Source: Bacillus sp. OV322 (GTDB lineage Bacteria > Bacillota > Bacilli > Bacillales > DSM-1321). From it: 64,000 nucleotides of DNA. This document shows positions 27,308-37,000 of this stretch, in pieces. A program made the position numbers and the translations under genes. Location: positions 1-64,000 of the forward strand of contig NZ_FOMA01000010.1 of NCBI RefSeq assembly GCF_900112495.1. The letters are read 5' to 3'. Position 1 is the first letter of the stretch; each line of letters starts with the position of its first letter. The notes under the pieces were generated by a model that did no database searches, was not told the DNA's origin, and was given only the letters and a program-made list of their open reading frames with translations.

Positions 27308-28138
27308 ATGCTGTCGCTCGTGACAATGGGGGCAATCCTCATTGCAGCATCCATCTTTTACGGAATTGCAATGGCCGCATATTTGTGGGCTACGGGGGAA
27401 GACCTGTCATTAATCGATTCATTTGGGGTTCATCATCCCATGCTGGATTTTGCCTTAACCATGCTGGCAGATGTTTTTTGGATCCTGGGACTTTGGTTTT
27501 GTATAAGGGTGATTCATAAAAGAAAGCTTAGAACACTGATTACCGCAGGAAAACGGATTAATTGGAGGCAGATCTTCTGGGCGTATGGGATGTTTTTTTT
27601 CTTCATGGTGGTTTTTCAGCTAATTGATTACGCCCTTTTTCCATCTGATATTTCTTTAAACAGTGTGAAGTGGAAGGATTTTTTGATTCTGCTTGTCTTG
27701 ATTCTGGTGCTTGTCCCAATCCAAACTACAGTGGAAGAATTATTTTTCAGAGGGTTTCTATTGCAATGGTTTGGCAAAAAGATCCGTAATCCTTATATAC
27801 TCGCCGGCATTATTGCCATTATCTTTGGCTCCATGCATTTTTCAAACCCGGAAATGGAGCGTTCGGCTATTTTTGTAGGACTCGACTATTTATTTGTCGG
27901 ATTTATGCTGACACTCCTTGCAGTTAAAATGGGGGGGCTTGAGCTGTCCATTGGAGTCCATGCTGCCAATAATATGTTTTTGTTTATCTTTTTTGCAGAC
28001 GACCAATCTGTAGGCGGCGCTATTCCGTCGTTGTTTAAGGTGAAAAATAACGACCCGGTATACTCCCTGCTGTTTGATCTTTGTTTATTTGGCTTTTTTT
28101 ATTATTTGGTCTGGAGAAAATATCGCAGGCAGCAATGA
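27308..28138 (+). CDS. CPBP-family intramembrane glutamic protease
   Basis: 276 residues from the ATG, with about eight hydrophobic segments. The Abi/CPBP motifs are in place: E-E-L-F-F-R-G near residue 143, S-M-H-F-S near 178, and H-A-A-N-N near 218. Members are membrane proteases related to Rce1, linked to bacteriocin immunity or protein processing. The frame stays open upstream (L-P-G-E-N-S-W-K-R-Y, text usual for the family N-terminus), but the only codons behind the strong AAGGGGGGG site are ATT at 27254/27257. The true start may be a rare ATT, adding 17-18 residues. Confidence 0.87.
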   Translation: MLSLVTMGAILIAASIFYGIAMAAYLWATGEDLSLIDSFGVHHPMLDFALTMLADVFWILGLWFCIRVIHKRKLRTLITAGKRINWRQIFWAYGMFFFFMVVFQLIDYALFPSDISLNSVKWKDFLILLVLILVLVPIQTTVEELFFRGFLLQWFGKKIRNPYILAGIIAIIFGSMHFSNPEMERSAIFVGLDYLFVGFMLTLLAVKMGGLELSIGVHAANNMFLFIFFADDQSVGGAIPSLFKVKNNDPVYSLLFDLCLFGFFYYLVWRKYRRQQ

Positions 28139-28149
28139 GGTGCAGAAAG

Positions 28150-28174
28150 TCCGTCGAAATGACGGCTTTTTTTA
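28150..28174 (+). terminator. Terminator after CPBP protease gene
   Basis: CCGTC-GAAAT-GACGG followed by CTTTTTTT. Confidence 0.8.
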
Positions 28175-28253
28175 TGCTTTTACGGTAGTACAGGCATAAG
28201 GCAGTGGCGGAAATCGGCAACACCGGATAATTGTTAAATCCGCGGGAAATATA

Positions 28254-28281
28254 TTGCGGTTTACGAAATGTCATGTATAAT
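28254..28281 (+). promoter_or_regulatory. Promoter of the XRE-pot operon
   Basis: TTGCGG (28254-28259), 16-nt spacer and a perfect TATAAT (28276-28281), 92 nt before the regulator gene. Confidence 0.65.
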
Positions 28282-28294
28282 GGATAAGGTTAAA

Positions 28295-28354
28295 AGTAAA
28301 CTTGGAGTTTAGTATTTGAAAACAATTGTGCCTTAATGTTTACTATTACTAAAC
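28295..28354 (+). promoter_or_regulatory. Two inverted-repeat operators upstream of the XRE regulator
   Basis: Two inverted pairs of one half-site are present: AGTAAAC (28295) with GTTTAGT (28307), and GTTTACT (28338) with ACTAAAC (28348). They lie between the promoter and the regulator start, as expected for autorepression by the XRE protein. Confidence 0.6.
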
Positions 28355-28373
28355 AATAAATCGAGGCTATATT

Positions 28374-28916
28374 ATGCAAATCGGCAAAAAAATAAAAAAT
28401 CTGCGCTTGAAAAAAGGATTAACGCAAGAAGAGCTTGGAGAAAGAACGGATTTAAGCAAAGGCTATATTTCACAGCTTGAGCGTGATTTGAGCTCCCCAT
28501 CTATAGAAACCTTTTTTACTATTTTAGAGGTGCTTGGCTGCAGCCCAAGTCAATTTTTTGATGAAGAAGAACGCAAGCAAAAGGTCGTGTACACCCAAGA
28601 AGATCAGACTTTTTACGATGACGAGGAAAGAGGCTATCAAATTCAATGGCTTGTCCCGGAATCCAATGAAAAAGAAATGGAACCGATCCGGCTGACTTTT
28701 AAGGAAAAGGGTGAATTTAAGACATTCGAGCCTTCTCTTTCAGAGACATTTGGCTATGTGCTCAAAGGTCAGGTACAGGTCAGGCTGGGCCGGCATACCT
28801 ATATTGCGAAAGCAGGCGAATCAATATATTTTCATGCTTCAGATGAACATAAAATCATTAACGACCATAAAGGGATGTCCGAGCTGCTGCTGGTGGCTAC
28901 AGATTCCTATCTGTAA
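28374..28916 (+). CDS. XRE-cupin transcriptional regulator of polyamine transport
   Basis: 180 residues. An N-terminal XRE helix-turn-helix (about 5-60: L-R-x-x-K-G-L-T-Q-E-E-L, then Y-I-S-Q-L-E-R) is joined to a C-terminal cupin fold (about 105-175: G-Y-V-L-K-G-Q-V-Q-V and E-S-I-Y-F-H). This architecture is shared with PuuR, which senses putrescine. It lies 33 nt before potA in the same direction, so it very likely controls the pot genes and itself. Ligand identity is inferred from neighbours only. Confidence 0.9.
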   Translation: MQIGKKIKNLRLKKGLTQEELGERTDLSKGYISQLERDLSSPSIETFFTILEVLGCSPSQFFDEEERKQKVVYTQEDQTFYDDEERGYQIQWLVPESNEKEMEPIRLTFKEKGEFKTFEPSLSETFGYVLKGQVQVRLGRHTYIAKAGESIYFHASDEHKIINDHKGMSELLLVATDSYL

Positions 28917-28949
28917 GAAAAATATGTATCCGAGAAGGAGGAGGCTGCA

Positions 28950-30059
28950 ATGGCAGACCAGACAATTATCCGCTTTGAGCAGGTAACAAAGCAGTATGAT
29001 CAAGATCCGGCAATACTGGATAACGTAAGTTTTGAGATTGAGAGGGGAAAGTTTTATACACTGCTGGGACCTTCAGGCTGCGGAAAAACCACTATTCTGC
29101 GCCTGATTGCCGGTTTTACGGACGCAACGAAAGGCAGCATATATTTTAACGGGAAATTAATCAATGATGTGCCGGCGAATAAACGCCAGGTTAACACCGT
29201 GTTTCAGGATTACGCCCTATTTCCACATTTGAACGTGTTTGAAAACGTAGCATTTGGCCTTAGGATTAAAAAAATGAAAAATGCTGATGTTGAAGCAAAG
29301 GTGCTTGAGGCCCTATCCTTTGTTAACCTGGATGGTTATGAGACAAGGGAAATCAGTGAGATGTCCGGCGGCCAGCGCCAGCGTGTGGCGATTGCCCGGG
29401 CGATTGTGAATGAACCGGAAGTCATCCTCCTTGATGAGCCATTATCTGCCCTTGATCTTAAGCTTCGGACGGAAATGCAGTATGAATTGCGCGAGCTTCA
29501 AAGGCGCCTTGGAATTACCTTCATTTTTGTTACACATGACCAGGAAGAGGCTTTGGCCATGTCAGATGAAATATTCGTGCTGAATAAAGGAATTATCCAG
29601 CAAAGCGGGACTCCTACGGATATTTACGACGAGCCGATTAACCGGTTTGTTGCCGATTTTATCGGAGAGTCTAACATTGTTAAAGGAACGATGATCCAAG
29701 ACAATCTGGCAGCATTCGGCGGAAAGCAATTTGATTGCGTGGATCAGGGTTTTAATCCGAATGAACCTGTTGAAATCATCATCCGCCCTGAAGATCTGGA
29801 GATAACCACAGTAGACAGGGGCAAGCTGCAGGTACGTGTAGATTCGCAGCTCTTCCGCGGTGTCCATTACGAAATCAGCAGCTATGATAAAGAGGGGAAC
29901 GAGTGGCTTGTCCATTCCACCAAAAAGGCTACCGTAGGCGATGAAATTGGACTTTATTTTGATCCGGAAGCCATTCATGTCATGCGTTTCGGGGAAACGG
30001 AAGAAGAATTCGATAAGCGTCTGGAAGCTTATAATGGCGGGTCAAGCTATGCAGAATAA
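28950..30059 (+). CDS. potA: Spermidine/putrescine ABC transporter ATPase PotA
   Basis: 369 residues. Walker [10 protein letters not shown] (about residues 43-51), ABC signature M-S-G-G-Q-R-Q-R (about 139-146), Walker B V-I-L-L-D-E-P, switch His in F-V-T-H-D. A C-terminal TOBE-type domain (about 285-350) is typical of polyamine importers. GAAGGAGGAGG precedes the ATG. The stop overlaps potB. Energises import of spermidine or putrescine together with PotB, PotC and PotD. Confidence 0.95.
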   Translation: MADQTIIRFEQVTKQYDQDPAILDNVSFEIERGKFYTLLGPSGCGKTTILRLIAGFTDATKGSIYFNGKLINDVPANKRQVNTVFQDYALFPHLNVFENVAFGLRIKKMKNADVEAKVLEALSFVNLDGYETREISEMSGGQRQRVAIARAIVNEPEVILLDEPLSALDLKLRTEMQYELRELQRRLGITFIFVTHDQEEALAMSDEIFVLNKGIIQQSGTPTDIYDEPINRFVADFIGESNIVKGTMIQDNLAAFGGKQFDCVDQGFNPNEPVEIIIRPEDLEITTVDRGKLQVRVDSQLFRGVHYEISSYDKEGNEWLVHSTKKATVGDEIGLYFDPEAIHVMRFGETEEEFDKRLEAYNGGSSYAE

Positions 30060-30852
30060 GGCGTCGCGTAACATATATCTGATTCCATATGCATTATGGA
30101 TCCTGCTTTTTGTTATTGCACCCATTCTGCTTGTCCTTTATTATTCTTTCTTTGATATTGAAGGGAATTTTTCAATTTCCAATTATCAAAAGTTTTTTAC
30201 ACCCGTTTATTTGAAAATGACATTGAGTTCTTTTTGGTATTCGTTTTTGATCACAGCTTTTTCACTGCTCATTGCCTATCCGGCAGCATATTTGTTAACT
30301 AAAACGAAACATAAGCAGCTGTGGCTTCTTTTAATCATACTGCCGTCCTGGATTAATTTACTGTTAAAGGCCTATGCGTTCCTTGGCATTTTCGGGACAT
30401 ACGGGGCAGCTAACAGCTTCCTGAAAGTAATCGGAATCGGAAGCAAACAAATACTGTTTACAGATTTCAGCTTTATTTTCGTTTCGGTATATATTTTCAT
30501 ACCATTCATGATTTTGCCGATCTTTAATACATTGGATAAGTTGAATCCCACATTGCTTGATGCGGCTAATGATTTGGGGGCTTCTTCCTGGACTACTTTC
30601 CGCCGGGTCATTTTCCCTCTCACCATTGAAGGTGTTAAGTCGGGATGCCAGGCAGTATTCATTCCATCATTATCACTATTCATGCTGACAAGATTGATTG
30701 CAGGAAACCGTGTCATTACGCTTGGCACAGCAATTGAACAGCATTTCCTTGTTACCCAGGACTGGGGCATGGGGTCAACGATTGCGGTCTTTTTGATTAT
30801 TATCATGTTTGCGATCATGGCCCTGACAGGCAACAGAAAGCGGGGTGTCTAG
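30049..30852 (+). CDS. potB: Spermidine/putrescine ABC permease PotB
   Basis: 267 residues with six membrane segments and the inner-membrane EAA loop ([13 protein letters not shown]). Start at ATG 30049 overlaps the last 11 nt of potA and begins with a short basic N-terminus; longer in-frame starts inside potA are not credible. It pairs with PotC to form the channel. Confidence 0.94.
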   Translation: MQNKASRNIYLIPYALWILLFVIAPILLVLYYSFFDIEGNFSISNYQKFFTPVYLKMTLSSFWYSFLITAFSLLIAYPAAYLLTKTKHKQLWLLLIILPSWINLLLKAYAFLGIFGTYGAANSFLKVIGIGSKQILFTDFSFIFVSVYIFIPFMILPIFNTLDKLNPTLLDAANDLGASSWTTFRRVIFPLTIEGVKSGCQAVFIPSLSLFMLTRLIAGNRVITLGTAIEQHFLVTQDWGMGSTIAVFLIIIMFAIMALTGNRKRGV

Positions 30853-30853
30853 A

Positions 30854-31657
30854 ATGAGAAGAAAAAATTCAGCATTATCATCCGTCTATCTTGTTGCAGT
30901 TTTTCTGGTGCTGTATGCTCCTATTTTCTTTTTAGTGTACTATTCATTTAACAGCGGAGGTGACATGCATCAATTCGATAAGTTTACCCTTCAGTGGTAT
31001 AAAGAATTGTTTCATGATACCCGCCTGCTGATTATTGTGTTGAATACCCTGGTCATTGCGCTGCTTTCCGCTGCAATTTCAACAATCCTGGGAGTGCTCG
31101 GGGCACTTGCTATCCGCAGTGTAAGGAAGAGAAAGACAAAAAATGCACTGCTTTCCCTGAATAATGTCCTGATTGTAAGTCCTGATGTTATTATTGGTGC
31201 TTCATTTCTTATTCTTTTTACCATGATTGGGCTTAAGCTAGGGTTCTTCTCAGTCCTGCTGTCGCATATTGCCTTTAGTGTGCCGATTGTTGTCATTATG
31301 GTTCTTCCTAAACTTCAGGAGATGAGCCCGAGTTTGCTTGATGCAGCCAGGGATTTAGGGGCAAGCCGCTGGGATGTGCTGTCAAAGGTAGTCATTCCTT
31401 ATATTACTCCGGGCATTTTTGCTGGCTTTTTCCTTGCATTAACCTATTCGCTTGACGATTTTGCAGTAACATTTTTCGTGACCGGAAATGGATTTTCTAC
31501 ACTTTCTGTAGAAATATACTCACTGGCCAGAAGGGGAATTTCCCTTAATATCAACGCGCTATCTACACTGCTATTCTTATTTACCATGGTGCTTGTTGTG
31601 GGATATTATTTCATCACCCAGCGCAATGTCAGAAATGGAATGGGGGCAGGAAAATGA
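30854..31657 (+). CDS. potC: Spermidine/putrescine ABC permease PotC
   Basis: 267 residues with six membrane segments and the EAA loop (A-A-R-D-L-G-A-S-R-W-D-V-L). I chose ATG 30854 with GCGGGGTG upstream; an in-frame GTG three codons earlier is possible. It follows potB by one base and overlaps potD by 4 nt. The D-D-F-A-V-T-F-F segment is typical of PotC. Confidence 0.94.
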   Translation: MRRKNSALSSVYLVAVFLVLYAPIFFLVYYSFNSGGDMHQFDKFTLQWYKELFHDTRLLIIVLNTLVIALLSAAISTILGVLGALAIRSVRKRKTKNALLSLNNVLIVSPDVIIGASFLILFTMIGLKLGFFSVLLSHIAFSVPIVVIMVLPKLQEMSPSLLDAARDLGASRWDVLSKVVIPYITPGIFAGFFLALTYSLDDFAVTFFVTGNGFSTLSVEIYSLARRGISLNINALSTLLFLFTMVLVVGYYFITQRNVRNGMGAGK

Positions 31658-32727
31658 AACAGCTGAGCCGGGTTTTCCTTGTGATCGCTATTATTTCAGC
31701 GGTGCTCCTGTACGCAGTATCGCGACTGAACTCCTCTCAGGGATATTCAGGAGCAAAGACTTTGACGGTTTATAACTGGGGAGATTATATCGATTCTTCT
31801 CTGATCAAGAAGTTTGAAAAACAAACAGGCATTAAAGTGATTTATGAGACCTTCGATTCCAATGAAGCGATGATGACAAAGATTCAACAGGGCGGGACTG
31901 CCTATGATATTGCGGTTCCTTCAGAATATATGATTGATAAAATGAGGAAGGAGAACCTTCTTCTGCCGCTCGATCACAGCAAGCTTCCGAACCTTAAGAA
32001 TATTGACAAGCGATTTATGGATCTGCCGTTTGATCCGAAAAACAAGTATTCCATTCCATATTTTTGGGGAACAGTCGGGGTTGTGTATAACCCTAAAATG
32101 CTCGGCAATAAAAAAATCACCAGCTGGGATGATTTGTGGGATAAAGACTTACGCAATCAGATTCTGCTGGCGGACAGTGCAAGAGAAGTAATCGGAATGG
32201 GACTGAACAGTCTGAATTACTCGCTGAATGATACGAATAAAAAGCATCTTCAGGAGGCAAAGAGGAGACTGGACAGTCTGACACCGAATATTAAAGCGAT
32301 TGTCGGTGATGAGAGCAGGATGCTGCTTGAAAACCAGGAAGCCTCCATTGGGGTTGTATGGTCTGGGGTTGCCTCAGAAATTATGGCAGAAAATGAAGAT
32401 CTGCAGTACGTGCTCCCAAAAGAAGGAACAAACTTATGGTTTGATAACATGGTTATCCCTAAAACCGCTAAGCATATTTCGGCAGCACATAAGTTTATTA
32501 ACTTTATGCTGGATGCAAAGGCAGCTGCTAAAAATGCAGAGTATGTTAATTATTCTTCTCCAAATAAAATGGCATTAAAATACATGCCAAAAGCGACTGT
32601 AAATGATAAACGTTTTTATCCATCGCCTGAAATGACCGATAAGCTTGAGGTATATAAAAATCTCGGGCAAAAAAATCTTGCCTACTATAATGAACTTTTC
32701 TTAGAGTTCAAGATGCACAGAAAGTAA
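31654..32727 (+). CDS. potD: Spermidine/putrescine-binding protein PotD
   Basis: 357 residues, extracellular substrate-binding protein. Core text L-T-V-Y-N-W-G-D-Y-I-D follows the N-terminal hydrophobic segment, then Y-D-I-A-V-P-S-E-Y, then P-Y-F-W-G-T-V-G, all typical of the PotD/PotF family. The N-terminal segment (about residues 5-24) lacks a lipobox cysteine, unlike many Gram-positive PotD lipoproteins, so this copy may be held by an uncleaved helix. Last gene of the pot operon, followed by a terminator. Confidence 0.94.
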   Translation: MKQLSRVFLVIAIISAVLLYAVSRLNSSQGYSGAKTLTVYNWGDYIDSSLIKKFEKQTGIKVIYETFDSNEAMMTKIQQGGTAYDIAVPSEYMIDKMRKENLLLPLDHSKLPNLKNIDKRFMDLPFDPKNKYSIPYFWGTVGVVYNPKMLGNKKITSWDDLWDKDLRNQILLADSAREVIGMGLNSLNYSLNDTNKKHLQEAKRRLDSLTPNIKAIVGDESRMLLENQEASIGVVWSGVASEIMAENEDLQYVLPKEGTNLWFDNMVIPKTAKHISAAHKFINFMLDAKAAAKNAEYVNYSSPNKMALKYMPKATVNDKRFYPSPEMTDKLEVYKNLGQKNLAYYNELFLEFKMHRK

Positions 32728-32733
32728 ATAAAA

Positions 32734-32767
32734 GTCGGCGCCAGGCATTGGCGCCGACTTTTATTTT
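32734..32767 (+). terminator. Terminator of the pot operon
   Basis: AAGTCGGCGCCA pairs with TGGCGCCGACTT around a short loop, followed by TTATTTTT. Confidence 0.9.
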
Positions 32768-32834
32768 TGGCTTGCTCAAAAGATTCTTTACAGGAATTAA
32801 GTAAGAAAAGCCTTTTTCTGTTTTTATCAGTAAT

Positions 32835-33323
32835 TTACATATTGCGGTTTTGGTTTATGTCAGCGGATGTATTGGAAGTGCCGCCATTTTGTTTTTTACT
32901 GTTTGCTTCCTTAAGCTGTGAACCGGCATCAGCCACTTTGGATCCGATATCCTTCAGTTCACCAGTAGCTTGTTTTGCTGTTGAAAGAGCATCAGTTGAA
33001 ATGTCCTTCACTTCTCCTACGCGCCCAAGAACCTCTTCATTCACCATTTCATAAAGGCTTTGTGCATCACTGATTGCTTCCTTTAAAGTTGTTGAAGCAT
33101 CTTTGAAACGGCTGATCATTTGATCCTTCAGCTCGCCTGGGTTTTCCTTTACCTGAGCAATCATGCCCATAGAAGAATCCTTTAGATCGACTGCTGTTTC
33201 TTTCACTTTAGTACGAGTGCGTGAATCCAATAAGGTTAAAGCTCCTCCAATGATTCCCCCAATAATTATACCTTTTAACATTTTACTGTTTTTCTCATTA
33301 TCGCTGGTCATTTGCTGAGTCAT
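32835..33323 (-). CDS. YtxH-domain general stress protein
   Basis: 162 residues. A short glycine-rich membrane helix near the N-terminus (G-I-I-I-G-G-I-I-G-G-A) is followed by a long charged amphipathic helix, as in the YtxH/YhaH group. The C-terminus is hydrophilic (K-K-Q-N-G-G-T-S-N-T). Function is unknown, but relatives belong to the sigma-B general stress regulon. A sigma-B-type promoter lies 45 nt upstream on this strand. AAGGAGGAAG precedes the ATG. It is convergent with the pot operon. Confidence 0.85.
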   Translation of the reverse strand: MTQQMTSDNEKNSKMLKGIIIGGIIGGALTLLDSRTRTKVKETAVDLKDSSMGMIAQVKENPGELKDQMISRFKDASTTLKEAISDAQSLYEMVNEEVLGRVGEVKDISTDALSTAKQATGELKDIGSKVADAGSQLKEANSKKQNGGTSNTSADINQNRNM

Positions 33324-33367
33324 ATTTACTTCCTCCTTATTTTATAAGTAACGATGCTTGTTGGTTT

Positions 33368-33393
33368 TTTCCCGATATATACAAAAGTCAAAC
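33368..33393 (-). promoter_or_regulatory. Sigma-B-type promoter of the YtxH-like gene
   Basis: On the minus strand GTTTGA (33393-33388), 14-nt spacer, GGGAAA (33373-33368). The sigma-B consensus in Bacillus is GTTTAA, 12-15 nt, GGGWAW. Confidence 0.75.
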
Positions 33394-33519
33394 AAAAAAA
33401 TTTAAAAAAGTTAACAACAAACCATTTCACTTTCTAAACTTTCAAGATGTGCATCTTATTGTTTAGCTCCAAGCCAGGGAGGACGTATGCTTCTGGACAA
33501 GGGGCATCCCTTTTGGTTA

Positions 33520-33548
33520 TTGACAGTAAAAAAAAACCATATTATAGT
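33520..33548 (+). promoter_or_regulatory. Promoter of the marR-mmpL operon
   Basis: Perfect TTGACA (33520-33525), 17-nt spacer, TATAGT (33543-33548). The direct repeats ATAGTTAAA directly after it may be regulator sites. Confidence 0.75.
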
Positions 33549-33600
33549 TAAATACATTAATAGTTAAAGGGTTGAACTAATATGAGGATGTTGATTATTT

Positions 33601-34068
33601 ATGCATAATGACGAGGTTCAAGGGTTAATTGACCGTTATTTAAGAGTTTCCTTCTATGTTTCAAAAATAGGAGAATCACTGATAAAGGAACAAATTTGCA
33701 GTGATCTGACAAATGAGCAGTATTATACGCTGCGATTCATCCAGCAGGCACCGCAGTGCAAGTCCACTGACCTTGCAGAGGCCTTTTATGTTAATAAAAG
33801 CGCAATCTCAGCCATTATCACCCGTTTAACCGATAAAGGGCTTATTCAGCGTAGACGGGATGAAAACGACCGCAGGGTGGTATATCTCACCCTGACAAAA
33901 GAAGGAGAAGCATTATTCGCCTCAAAAGAACAGAAAATTCACAAGCTCGTAGAATCATTTATCACAAAGTTTAATAATGAAGAAATAGAAGCTTTCATTC
34001 ATACATACGAAAAACTTTCCCGAATATTAATCGAAATGACAAAAGAAATACAGGAGGAACCTTCATGA
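33601..34068 (+). CDS. MarR-family transcriptional regulator
   Basis: 155 residues with the winged helix-turn-helix of the MarR family (about residues 45-110): the recognition region S-A-I-S-A-I-I-T-R-L and the wing D-E-N-D-R-R-V-V-Y-L. Its stop overlaps the start of the MMPL exporter gene by 4 nt, so the pair is translated together and the regulator probably represses its own operon until a toxic compound binds. Start ATG with GAGGATG-type site about 14 nt upstream, weak. Confidence 0.9.
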   Translation: MHNDEVQGLIDRYLRVSFYVSKIGESLIKEQICSDLTNEQYYTLRFIQQAPQCKSTDLAEAFYVNKSAISAIITRLTDKGLIQRRRDENDRRVVYLTLTKEGEALFASKEQKIHKLVESFITKFNNEEIEAFIHTYEKLSRILIEMTKEIQEEPS

Positions 34069-37000
34069 ACGCAATATTAAAAGGAAAATGGCTGATCCTT
34101 GCTGCCTGGATTGCAGCAGCTGCCGTATTAATGGGGCTGGCACCCAATATGGCTGATCTTGTCAGTGAAAAAGGGCAGCTTTCCATACCTGACACCTATT
34201 CTTCTGCCATGGCTAATAAAATTATGAAGGATATCAGCGATGATGATGAATCGCAGGTGGCACTTGTTTTTCATAGCAAGTCAAAGCTTACAGCTTCAGA
34301 TCTGGCTGATATAGAACAAGGAATAAACAAGCTTGAAAGCGATAAAAGTAAACTCGGAATCAATGACATTACGACCCATTTTAAAGAAAAATCCTTAAAA
34401 GACCAGCTGGTTTCAAAGGATGGAAAAACTATTTTGGCTTCACTCTCCATGAACATGGGGAACCGCGACCGGAAAGAAACGTCTAAGGCTCTGTACAAAG
34501 AGCTTAAAGAAGTAAAGGTCGGGCATTACTATACCAGCAGCTGGATGATCGATGAAGATCTTAATACAAACTCCCAGGAAGGACTGAAAAAAACGGAAGG
34601 CATTACAGTTATTTTTATCCTTGGGGTATTGCTCCTCGTATTCCGTTCGGTCATTACGCCCATCATTCCGTTGGTGACGGTAGGGATTTCCTATCTGGTT
34701 TCTCAATCTATCGTGTCCTTCCTGGTGGATTCGTTTGACTTTCCTATCTCATCTTATACACAAATATTTATGGTGGCGATCATGTTTGGGATTGGAACAG
34801 ATTACTGCATCCTGTTATTCAGCAGGTTCAAAGAAGAAATATCAGAGCACGAAAGCTTGGCGGAAGCAATTATCACTACCTACAGGACAGCTGGAAAAAC
34901 GGTATTTTTCAGCGGGCTTGCAGTCCTTGTCGGCTTTGCTGCCATCGGCTTCTCAACCTTTAAGCTTTATCAATCCGCTGCGGCAGTAGCTGTTGGAGTA
35001 GCAGTGTTATTATTGGCTCTTGTAACGGTCGTGCCTTTCTTTATGGCTGTTTTAGGAAAGAAAATATTCTGGCCCTCTAAAGGAAAGCTTGAGCATAAAG
35101 AAAGCAGGTTGTGGGGAGCTGCAGGAAAATTCGCGCTTGCCCGACCATTTATTGCTTTACTTATTGTAGCGGCAATATGTGTTCCATTTTTGGTTTTTTA
35201 CGACGGGAAGCTGTCATATAATTCCTTAAATGAAGCAGGAGATGATATGGCATCTGTTAAGGCATTTGATATTGTTTCATCTGGATTCGGCCCAGGGCAG
35301 TCCATGCCTACACAGGTTGTCATTAAAAATGATGTGAGCATGAATTCAGCAGAGTATGTAGCCTTAGCCGAAAAAATTTCCCAGGAAGTCGCGAAAGTCG
35401 ATGGAGTGGATACAGTACGTTCCGTGACCCGCCCAGCAGGAAAGCCTATCGAGAACTTGTTTGTATCCAAGCAGGCAGATTCACTGGAAAAGGGTGTCGG
35501 CAAAGGAAATGAAGGTATCAAAAAAATCAGTGATGGCCTGAAGAAGGCAGGCGGCGAACTATCCAAGTCAGCACCTCAGCTGAATAAAGCGACAGATGGA
35601 ATTAACGGCCTGATTAGCGGGACGGATGAGCTGAAAAATGGAATGGGTAAAGTCCAAAACGGATTAACTGCCATTGAAACAGGCATCCGCAGCGGGTCGA
35701 TGGGTGCCGGGGACATCAAAAAGGGGATGCGTGAGGTACAGGCGAACCTTGTTAAGCTCTCAAATGGAATGACAAAACTTACAAACGGCTATAAACAAGC
35801 CAGTGTAGGTTTGGGCGGCCTCCAAAGCAAGTATAAAGAAATCGGGACGGGGCTCACACAAATTTCCCAAACTCTCCAAGGACTCGATGCAAACTTTAAA
35901 GGAATAGAAAATAAATATCCTGATCTTCAATCTGACAGGGATTATCAAACGATTAAAGGAACTGTCGGTTCTGTTCAAAAAGGCTTACGGCCTTTATCCT
36001 CGGGTCTTACTCAGCTTAACGGCGGACTGTCAAAAGTGAAGGGCGGCATTGATACTGCCAATGCAAGTCTCGCATCAGCAGCTTCTGGCCAGAGTGAATT
36101 GGACAGCGGAATGACAAAGCTTATTGCCGGAATGAACCAGCTGCAGACAGGGTTGACTAAAGCAGCAAACGGACAGGAGCAAGTGATTGGAAATATTTCG
36201 AAATTTCAAGGCGGCCTTACTAGCCTGAATACAGGACAGAAGCAGCTGCTGAATGGATTTTCAAACCTGAACGGACAGATGAATTCATTGACGAATGGGC
36301 TGAATGACAGTGCGAATGGCTTGAATCAGGTCCACAAAGGATTGAATTCTGCCCAGGGTTATTTGTCTGGATTAGCCTCTTCGGACAAAAACGTATCAGG
36401 ACTTTATATTCCGGATGAAGTACTAAATAGCAAAGACTTCAAACAGGCACTTGATGCATATATGTCTCCAGACCGCAAAGTGATGACCATGGATGTGATA
36501 TTTAAGGATAATCCATATTCCAATGAAGCCATCAGTGAGATTGATCCTATCAAGAAGTCTATAGCCATTGCAGTGAAGGATACGAGTCTTGAAAATGCGA
36601 AGGTAGCCATTGGCGGTGTAACAAGCACCTATAATGATATGAGCAAAATATCAGATGCAGATTATTCAAGGACCGTTGTGCTTATGCTCGCAGGAATCGG
36701 TATCATACTCTTTCTGCTGCTCCGCTCAATCGTGATGCCGATTTATCTAATTGCTTCGCTGGTTTTGACATACTATACTTCCATGGCTATAACAGAAGTG
36801 ATATTTGTTAACATCCTTGGCTATGAGGGCATCAGCTGGGCCGTGCCGTTCTTTGCATTCGTCATATTGATAGCGCTCGGAATTGATTACAGCATATTCT
36901 TAATGGACCGGTTCAACGAATATAAAGATATGCCGATAAAAGAAGCTATGCTTTTATCAATGAGGAAAATGGGAACGGTGATTATCTCTGCTGCCATTAT

